DNA from: Astropecten irregularis
Taxonomy: Eukaryota > Echinodermata > Asteroidea > Paxillosida > Astropectinidae
DNA: 64,000 nucleotides
NCBI GenBank assembly: GCA_963971285.1
Contig: OZ020247.1
Coordinates: forward strand, 8,018,614 to 8,082,613
Direction of reading: 5' to 3'
A program made the position numbers and the translations under genes. The notes beneath the pieces were generated by a model that saw only the letters and a program-made list of their open reading frames with translations, was not told where the DNA came from and made no database searches. Each line of letters begins with the position of its first letter. The stretch's first letter is position 1. Positions 12,363-22,700 of the stretch are shown here, piece by piece.

Positions 12363-12670
12363 AGGTAGTATCATACTTTGGTTTTTATCAAAGAAATACC
12401 GATTCATGGGCAAATGTTTTTGAGAAAACAGTGAAAAACAGCCACAGTATTTATTACCGGTAAGTCTTTTCTCTTTAATTTTTGATCTTTTAAAATATCA
12501 AACAGATTTTCGGCCGTTGTTTGACTAATTTCTGGATAAATAGAGCATTTCAGGCGGAACAATTTAAACGGTATGTTTCTACCACCACCATCTTCATACC
12601 CTGTATTAAAGTTATACGTAAATCTGTGAACATTAATGTTTTGGTTTCTTACCAAAGTATGATACTACCT
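12363..12670. mobile_element. TTAA-flanked MITE family A, copy A4
   Basis: 308 bp between TTAA 12359-12362 and TTAA 12671-12674, with both 20-bp AGGTAGTATCATACTTTGGT termini intact. Confidence 0.85.
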
Positions 12671-13273
12671 TTAACAGTACATGTAAATTAATCTACAGGT
12701 AATCTTACCACATGATTGATTCTGTGTCCTAACCTTGAACGCATTTTGCAACATACAGGCAGATTATTTCATCTAAATATCATTTGTGTCCATGAGAAAT
12801 GGTCAGGATTAACACTATGTACTCAAGCTCAAGATATGTGATTAGCAATGGCCTTTATAGCACAATCTGCTGATAAAAGTATCTGCTGTCCTGCATTGGA
12901 ATTCAGTGGCTCATTTTACGACCACGACAGAAAAACAGAGATGATGCCATTAAAAAAGTTTTCAAAAGGAGATTTTCCCTTTATATTTTGACGACTGAGG
13001 AAGGCTTGCTCTGAATGTGTAGCTAAATGAAAATCATCTGTGTGAAGTACGTCTTACCAATTTATTTGGTTTCATCATGGAAAGTCTCAGATTTTTCTGA
13101 TCGTCCCCACAATTTCCCTGAACCTCCCTCCACACTCAAAAAGAAATACTCATCTTCACAATGTACACAAATACCAAACCTTGACAATTGTTGTCAAGAT
13201 CCTGTAAAATTGTATTATTAACCATTTACATGTATATTAAATCTCTAAAAAACATACCTGGTTAAGCAGTTAA

Positions 13274-13590
13274 GGTAACTTCATACTTGGCTTTTGCCAA
13301 AGAAATGCAGTTTTATGGGCAAAAATATCAAGAAAGATACAGTAACTGTCATCTTTGAAATTTCCAGTCTCAAAAAGTGCCCAGTGTACACAGTCTCAAA
13401 AAGTGCCCACTTTTTGAGAAAACAGTGAACAATTGCTCACGGTATTTTCAAATAGATTCATAGGAGTTTTCAAAACAGTTTTTTTTCTCTCTTTTCTGGA
13501 TAAATACAGCATCTCAGGCATTACTGTAAACTATATTGTAAATCTGTGAAGATTTCTGTTTCGGTATGCCATCAAAGTATGATGTTACCT
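13274..13590. mobile_element. TTAA-flanked MITE family A, copy A5
   Basis: A diverged copy: its left terminus reads AGGTAACTTCATACTTGG. It is flanked by TTAA at 13270-13273 and 13591-13594. It ends about 145 bp beyond the PES1 stop codon, so it probably lies in or just after the PES1 3' UTR. Confidence 0.75.
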
Positions 13591-13735
13591 TTAATAATTA
13601 CCATTGGACCCCAAATCCCCAAAAAAATTTATAAAAATGTAACAAACTCAAATAAAAGTGCGGATGTTTTCATGCGATGTTTTGTTGTGTGCCACGGATG
13701 GAGTTTTGTTAAATGCGGGGTCTGTTTTCCTACGT

Positions 13736-16700
13736 TTATTTCCTGCTTGATTTCTTGGACTTGTCCTGGCTTTTCTTCTGTTCTGTCTCGTACTGCTCTC
13801 GCCGGCTTGTCAGCTTCCGCACCTTGGTGGAGGAAAAGAAATGAATAAGTACAAATTAATTCAAGAATTAGAGGGATTTCACATTAGCGCTGTCTGCGCA
13901 TATCTGCATTGAAATCGAGTCTCTCTGTGCTGAACTTCGGCTGTGCTGCGGTAACTCGACACAGTACATTCTGCATGTGATACACGAACATCACACACTC
14001 AGCTCAGGTACGAGTTGTGCCGTGCTTCGCTCTAGCAGACCATGAAAGTGCATTTGTGTAAGAAGGCACACCTTTGTTTGAGTATGTTGAGAAGCGGATA
14101 CATTTGCGGAAATGCGGAAATGCATTTAGACCAATTCTAACTGAGTCGTATTGGATTCTTCTATGGTGCAAGACTGCATTCAAGGCCCTTTTTGCCCTTT
14201 ACGGCCTGAGGAGGAGATATTTATTGGCTGCCATTATTCATTTGCTCTTGGGATACGAGCATGATTTTAATTGTGTCTTATAACCATGGTTAGGGATTCA
14301 TAATATGCTAAAAATCATATTTTGTCAAACAAGAGCAAAAAATTGAGGCTCTTTCTAGACGAAACTTTTTTCATCTTTGTTCAGCGTATTCAAATTAGGT
14401 TTACCCTTCAACCTCGATATGTGACACCACTGAGCAATGCATTGCTAATGGGAGACTTTGGAGAACCGGTCTTCAAGTCAACAGTGCACGCGCACGCACA
14501 ACAGCGCATGCTCACGCACGCGCAAAACAATGCGCGCATGCTCACAATTGCGTGCGCGTGCGCTGTTGAATTGAAGACCAGTTCTCCAAAGTCTCCCATT
14601 ACATGTGAAATTCAGCATTTGATGATATTTTCAAAAAGGAAGGAAAACTCTGTAGCAACTAACCTGCTTCTGTTGCATCTTGCGTTTCTTCATGAGTTTC
14701 TGGTACAGGCGTTTGCGCTTCTTGGGCATCATCATTTCTTGCAGTGAGCGCTCCATCCTGGCCTCCTTTTCCTTCTCATACGTGGGGTCCACAGCTTGGA
14801 TCTGGCCGGCCTCCACCGACAGCTTGGAGGCGTCCGCATCCTCCTGCACAAGGAACAAAATGTAAGATTAGTGTCCGGGACAGGGAAAATCAAGGGGACA
14901 GCACTGTTTCGGAGAGCTGTTTCATCATTTCACACTGAACAAACATGTGGTGCATTGCGTGGTGTGGGCGTTGGTTGTGTGGCCTGGCGTAGCATGGTGG
15001 GGCTGCCATCTCAGCCTTATTTCCCAAGGGCCGACACAACTTTAGATTGACACTATTAAAGACAGAAGGGTACCAGACTATTTTCTGATATGAATCTCAA
15101 TACAGGGGTCGAAAAGCCCTACGATTGATCGTAACTATCGTTATGAAGGATAACCCATTGTATCCTATGTAGGGCTGCAATGCATCATAAGTCCTGTGAT
15201 TGAGTTTGATGCAATCAACCACAGGCCTCATAGGCTTGTGTGCATAAGGAAGTTAACACAACAAAAATCGCATCAGTGCGTGGCAGATCCAGCTACCTTT
15301 TGTGACTTGCTCTCCGTCTGGTCTTGCTTCCTCTGCAGCTGACTCAAGTGCCGCTCCTCCACCTCAGCAAGATGCGTTTCCTCCTCATCTTCGCTAGCCT
15401 CTTTCTCATCGTCTACGTCATCCTCCTCTGCTTCGCTTAGGTCTTCTTCCACGTCGTCCTTGGTGCTCAATTTGCCTAGAAGTGAATAAGAATCACAAAA
15501 TCAAATGACAAGTCATGTTTGGCCTGATCCTAATCTTGGCCTAATTTTTAACAAGACTGCAGAGCCCGTGTACTTTTAACTTCATAAGAGAGGCTGTTCA
15601 GGTCCAACTTTCTCTACGTTCAACCAGTGCATCACAGGAATAGCACACAATGTTGGACTTCGGTAGATTCAGGAAGGAAAGTTTCTAGACAAAATGCATT
15701 ATGAGTTAAACCCTCCAGGACTGGAACGATGTACAACTGCCACAACAAATAGACTGCCTGCAATGCACTTGAAGCATGGAAACTTGAAAGTTGAAAAAAA
15801 TATTTGTCATTATATATATTTAAATGCCCACATCATCAATTGGATTTGTGTTAAACACAGAACATGCCTTTCTGTGGAAAGGGTCTCAAAAGTGGATGTG
15901 AACCTATACATATCAAATGCAAGTCAAGCTGCTCTCTCACTGGAGACCGATGTAATCAAAACCTATTTCCGCATGGCATACCTGTCTCTATGAATGATGA
16001 CGTTATAAATTGTTTTTGTTCATGAAGGAATATGAACCTACACACATGAAATGCAAGAGCGGCTGCACTACCACTAACTAACAGACTCACCTGTGTCTAT
16101 CCCTCTTTGTCGGTTGAGCAAGGTGAGCTTCTCTGGAGGGACGTAGTCACCCTCCTTCTCAGTGACGAAGGGCGAGAGATGAGGAGGCAGTATCACCCCC
16201 GGGTAGTACTCCTCAACAGGGAGGAGAAGGCGGGCATTGACGCTGTCAACAACCCACTGAGGCTGCACGTAGTATCTGGGAAGCCACGTCCAAAAACCAA
16301 TCAAACATACAGGATTAGAACCTGCCACTATCAGTATGCAAGTACAGCAGTTCAACTTCAAAGTATGTATAATAGATGTGAGAGAATTTTAGTCAACTGA
16401 TTGAAATATAAAAGCAAAACTTATTTTTATTTGAATAGTCATCTGTCCATTAATGTTGAAAATTAAAATGAAATGAATTGAACAGGCAGTTTTGTGAGCT
16501 TTGAACGGTATGGACAGACAATTTTCTAATCATTGGTAGGGGTGGACATGCACTTCTGTCATCTTTACGGGAAATGAGCTAGCAGCTTTTGTAATGTTTT
16601 TTCATGGAATTCAGTTTTGTAATCTTTACAAGGAGTTTCTAGGTCGACGATTGTGTAATTCTAGAAGAAATGAATATTGACTCATGATAGAGGAAATGGA

Positions 16701-19700
16701 TCTCCTGTGTAACTGATATTCTTACCTTGAGAGGAAGTCCTTTTGTTGCTTAGGTCTGTCTACGATTTGATGTGTGATACCGTCGTCTGTGACGTCGTAT
16801 GTTGAACCCAGGAACAACGTCTTGTCCCATGAAACCTGACCCCCAAAGCACCTGCAAGAATATGAGACAGACCATCAAAGCCAGGTCAAGTTATTTGCCC
16901 ATCCCTGCAAAAATACGTCCTATTCCAGGCAACCTTTTGCCTTTGACTTGACCTTGTCTGGGGCTGATTTGACCTCTTCATCCCCCACCCAACCACACCC
17001 CACAGCTCACCCACCTGATGACAAAGGTCAGCATCTCCCTGGGCACCTCACGGGACAGGTAGAACTTGCATCCCTCAAACAGTTTCTTGAGGCGGGCCTC
17101 TTTGTCCTGCTCAGCCCGGGCCTCTTTGACTTCCTCGCTGTCCAGGCTCTGCGAAACGACAAATAAATAAAACAGCCTCAAACTTCATTAATTTGCCTCC
17201 CAGGCACAATTATTTCTTATCAAAAGCATAACACCCAATGAATTTCAATGGCGATCATTTGATATGGCGACTTGGTCATGTCAAAATGAAGCAACACTTG
17301 AGATAATGCCAATTTTCTTCAATCTTCTGAAATGATTGAAAAGATATTCTGTTCTTAAATTTAGCAGGAAAAACAAAGACAAAACATAACAACATTCCAA
17401 TATGACTCTTACCCCTCCGGCCATCAGCTCCTCATCCTGCAAATTGTCCTCCTCTTCCTCTGCGGCCGTGACCTCCTTGCTGACCTTGGCCAGGTCAAAG
17501 GTCATGGCGGCGATCCGTTCGTCATCCTCCTCTGTATCCATGCAGAAGCTGGCCTCGTCTTGGTCGGATCTGCTCCGATTCTCCATCACGGACAGCTTTA
17601 ACAAATAATCATAATAATATATTTCCATGGTTTTGAAACATTATGTAATGTAAGCAACCTCTTAATGTTTTGCATATTTTGATGCATTTCAAGGAACCAT
17701 AAGTGGTATACTTTCTGATTCCAAAAACATTTTTTAAATTGGGGTCTTTCAAGAATGATTGATTAAGAAATAGGTCAAGTCACTTAACAGGTAAGTTACG
17801 TTACCGTGGTCAAAGCCCTGCACAAAGAATGAATTCACAAAAAAATGTCAAACACACCTTGGGTGGATAGTGGAGATTGAGTGCCCCGTAGAGACGGAAG
17901 TTGATGAAGCCCAGCAAGGTACTGTAGAACTCCACAAATGTGGACATGATTCGCAGATCAATATCTCTCGGTCTCTGTAATCAAGACAACAAAAAAGCAG
18001 GTTTATAAAAAGGTCAATGCCTCAAATTATTCCAAACCGCAAGCAGGTTTTTAAGGAAGGTTAAAGGTCAATGCACTTGTTGACAAGTAAACGTAGGATA
18101 CAAAAACAACAACAACTACAATGATCTACAAGTCACTTGGGCCCTTTCCCAAACCTCGGCTCCGGCTCCGGCTTCATCTCTGTCATCCATATGCTGAAAA
18201 TATAGGTTGTGGTTTTTCATTGAAGCTAAAGCTCTGTTTTCCATTTCAAACCAGAGAATCTACTTCCGAACCGCAGCCAAAAGTGTCAATTTTGATACAG
18301 GCTAATATCTTAGAATGGATTCACAAAATGGAGCTGGAACTGGAGCCTGAGCCAGAGCCGAGGTTTGGGAAAGGCCCTTGGTCTACAAGTGCCCACAATT
18401 AAATCTATGCTCTCCAGTTTATGAGATAATGGAGATAAAAGATGAAATGGAAGAATCATGTACAGCCATGCCTTATGAATATGCATATAATATGCAGATC
18501 GGGGTGCTTACCACGTAGTTGAAGTTGTAAGGTACGATCCATGTGATGGTCTGTCCCTGGACCTCAACCTGGTAGTAGATGCCTTTGATTGACAGAAACA
18601 CCTGCAAGACAAGCACGATAAGATAAAGGCCTGAGTTAAAGGGAGCATATAGGATTTGCAAGGCCTCCAAAAAAAATTATTGAGTTTGAGATACAAAATG
18701 GACTCAACAGTTTGTAAACAGTGCAAACAGTCACCATGGGAAATCTTGGTTCATCAGATGCTGGGTTTTTCAAGCAAATCAAGATTTAGTGTATTTCCAA
18801 AGACTGTTCGCCTGAGCGATTTTTGGAACAAACATAAAGTAAACTATTCTTCATGTTTTATAAGAAAAATCGAGTCGGGTTTTCGCTATTTTCTCGGGAC
18901 TCAAATTTTAACAGGTTTATTATTCCATGTACATGTTTGATCAGACAAAGTATGAGTGCTGTCCTTTGACATTTACCAATCATGTATTGTACCTTTAAGG
19001 TGTCTCTAATAGCCAGATCTAGTAAGGAACACATGCCCCTATCCAAATCCACACTGTATGTTCCAATAATGCATGTCATGTGCACCCACACGTGCACCGC
19101 ATTCGAATTGAGGACAGGCGGATAAAGGAGTGAATACAATGAAACCATTCTTGTTCTCATGACAAACTTCTTTTAAAGTTCAAAATCAACCTCAGACGTA
19201 CATGTACTGATGTGTGCTTAATAGTCTATGGGATTGTATTTAAGTACAGGAACAATAGAAAACACAAAGCTTTATCATTGTACAGTATGAACAATAGCGC
19301 TCCGCACTAATGATGTCACAAAATCCCCGGATGTCAGACAAACATTGACTCACACACGTAGTGTATATATAAATGCACACACACACCCACACACACACAT
19401 TTGCATGGTTGCAATGTTTGTCTGAGATCCGGTGCTATTTTTAGCACAAGTGCGGAGCGCTATTGTGAAGCACGAATGTACTGTATGGACATCAAAACTT
19501 CAGTTAAACACACGTCAGATTCAAAATCACATATGATTGTTCAGAGACAATTGGATCTGTCTTTCTCTGCCCCACCTCCCACCCTTGGGAAACCATTGCC
19601 AAATTTGATAAAGGCCAACACAATGCAGTATCTCTTCGACAATCCAATCCAATCCAATCTAATCTTACTGTAAGAAATCAAAAGGTGAACAAAGGAAATT

Positions 19701-22700
19701 GACAGGAGCAGGATTCGAACATGTGACTTTCAGAATACCGTACCGGTGCTCATACCAACTGAGCTATCCAGTCCTATGTTGTGGTGGTGTCCCTAATAAT
19801 CAATGGGAGACTTTTGAGAACCGGTCTTCAAGTCAACAGAGCACGCGCACGCACAACAGCGCAGGCGCAAAACAACGCGTGCATGCTCACAATTGCGTGC
19901 GCGTGCGCTGTTGACTTGAAGACCGGTTCTCAAAAGTCTCCTATTGTCTCCCATTGTTACCAGTCAGTAATTTTGTATTCAAGAGGCGTGCCTAGTGTCT
20001 ACTGACCTTTCTGAGTCCCCTCGAAGCGATGACGTAATGCATGAATTCCATCATGAGCCGACTGCAGAGTGGAATCAACTTGCCCTGCACCTTGGCGTTC
20101 TTCCGCATGGACGCAAATGTTGCACACATGGACAGCGGGTCGTCCAGATCACGCAAGGCATCCACAAAGGTCGGATATCTGATATTTTTAACAGAATCAA
20201 ACAATGAGATAAAAATAATAATCAGAATTTAAAATAATGAAAATTAAAAAAATCAGCCACATTATTTCTTCTCATTTCAAACTTGGTTAACCTTCTCTGA
20301 AGTTTATTTATGGCACAGCCATACATAGAGGAATTTGCCAAGACTTCAGAATTTGGAAACAAAATGGCTGCCCATCTATGTGTACAATGTGAGCATGCAT
20401 TGATTGTTTCCTCATTGCCTGCTTGCACTGTTGCATATTACAGAAGCTATTCTGTTTTTAAACTTTGAGACTGGTCACGCCGCAACTCTCTATCTAGTAT
20501 CTACCAACAGATATTGCTCAGTGCTTTTGAGTTCACGGTTAGAGGAGCAAATTTGAGTGTACAAACTTTAATACAGAAATGGATAAATTATGTTTGCTGC
20601 AGACGTGAGACCAAAGCGACTGTCAGTCACAGACAAAGAAAGTTAGAGCTGACTTAGGCACAGAAAGACAGACAGCCCGACAGACAGACAGAGAAAAAGA
20701 CAGGCCGGAGGGACACCCACCTCTCTTTGATGATGTGGTCCACCTCATAGACCGGCTTGCTGTCTTCCAGTCGCTCCTGACGGCTGAAATCTCGCTTGTG
20801 TTTGGCTGTCTTGATTTTCCTCGCATAAATCTGAAAAAAAAAAAAAAAAAAAATTCAACTTCCACTAATTATTTTTCTGGAGAAAAAATGAATTTAATTT
20901 TTTTTTTGGGGGGGGGGGGGGAATCTTTTCTTCAATTTCAGTTCAATTATAAGAAATTTTACTAAAGTTGGATCAGTTTGAATAAAAAAACTGTTTTACC
21001 TCCAGATTTTCACCTTTAATAGATCATAAAAATCACTGACAAATGAATGACAATAAAGCAATATAGCAGTCGTTGTTGATCACTCTGGACTCGTAGAAGT
21101 CTCTGGGGCAATCAATGGGAGACTTTGGAGAACCGGTCTTCAAGTCAACAGCGCATTTAAACCCTTTATTTAAGGACACTTTTTGTGTTCATTTCAATGG
21201 GAGACTTTGGAGAACCGGTCTTTAAGTCAACAGCGCATGCACACACACAACAGCGCAGGCACAAAACAATGCCTGCACCGGTTGTCCAAAGTCTCCCATT
21301 ACAATATAAACTGACCTTGTGTGCCCTGAATTTGTGGATGATTGGTTCATGAGATAGGAACAGGATATCCTTGCTGCGGTAGAATGTTCTCATGGCCCTC
21401 TTGCCCTTGTTGGCCTTGGCCGGATTGTTGGGCTGTACGGGATAAACCCCCTTGAGGATGCATAGTCGCCTGTGGAAGATTAAAGAATTGGATCATCTCA
21501 GATTATAAGGGATTAGAACCAACATTAGGGGATACAAGGAAAACAAAAGATGAAATCACAGTGTACACCATGGAGATCAACCGATCTTCATGATGTGGGT
21601 GAGAGTTGTAACGCTGTAGATTAAAAATCCTGTGAATTAATTTAATGGATCATCCCAGATACAGTAATAGGGGATTTGAATTGTTATCCCACGATTGAAA
21701 ACACATCAATGTTTGATAATATGTTTCCAGTATATTCTGAGCCCCACAAAAATGATGACGGAGTGTAATTTCTTTATTTTAGGAACATAATTTTGCCTGT
21801 ATGTGTGCCATACTTTGTTTACATATATAACACGTTTGCTTACAATACATTTGGAGTTTTTGTGCTATGTAAATTATTATGTTTTCCTTCCTCCATGCTT
21901 TATGTATCAAATCAAATGTAGTTGTCATCAATACACTCAGGTCTAGTATAGAATACTTCTAGAACTAGAAGGCTCACACAGGCCTTGAATTTGGCTCTGA
22001 AAAGGGCAAGGCCACTTTTCCATTGCAAGGGGCACTTCCATTGGAAAATCATTATGTCTATGGAAACATTTGAAGGGGGCACCAAGGCCAAGACCCAGGG
22101 CAACGAAGGCCATGGCCTACGTGGCCTCCGTTAAATTCAAGGCTTGCTCACAAGTAATTGTAGACTACGTTGGTGATCGTGGCAATGCATGGCCCAGTCC
22201 GTGATGGTTCATGTACAAAAAAAATGAGTCAAGTCTTGGAAACATTGGCTTATTTTTTTACCTGAAGTCGACCAAAGACAGCTGTAGCTTCTTGACTGCA
22301 GAGGCCCTCGTGATGAAATTCGTGGCAGATCCACTTTGGAACTGTTGAGGAATTTACCAAATAACATGAATGATTCAGAACAGACAGTGACCAGCCCCCT
22401 GCACTCAAAACAAAGTAAGCAGTGGAATGTAAACTAAATGGCATACATGCACTAATTTAACTAAACTGCCCACTTGCTGCAAAAGTTGGCAAGATTTTGA
22501 CTCGTTTTCTTCATGAAAAAGCATTCAAAATTCAAGAAATTCTGATAAAACAAGAGTTAGTTAGTGATAGAAAGTAATTTGTGATTAGTAAAAATGCATT
22601 TGTAACTCTTACCAGGGGTGTGAGAGCAAGTTTGAAAAAATAGCGGAAAAATCGGAAATCCCGATCGCGATGACGTCATCATTTTCTTTTCTTAACTTTT

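Noticed and set aside
14322..14747. 141-codon ORF overlapping the PES1 3' region
   Set aside because: It crosses palindromic MITE E2 and the antisense of PES1 exon 13; alanine/histidine-rich part comes from the GCGCAC core.
15694..15993. 99-codon ORF in a PES1 intron
   Set aside because: It is fully intronic between verified PES1 exons at 15297-15475 and 16091-16275 and has no family features.
18121..18402. ORF with LELEPEPEP repeats
   Set aside because: Product of GGAGCY repeats in MITE L2; not conserved as a frame in L1 or L3.
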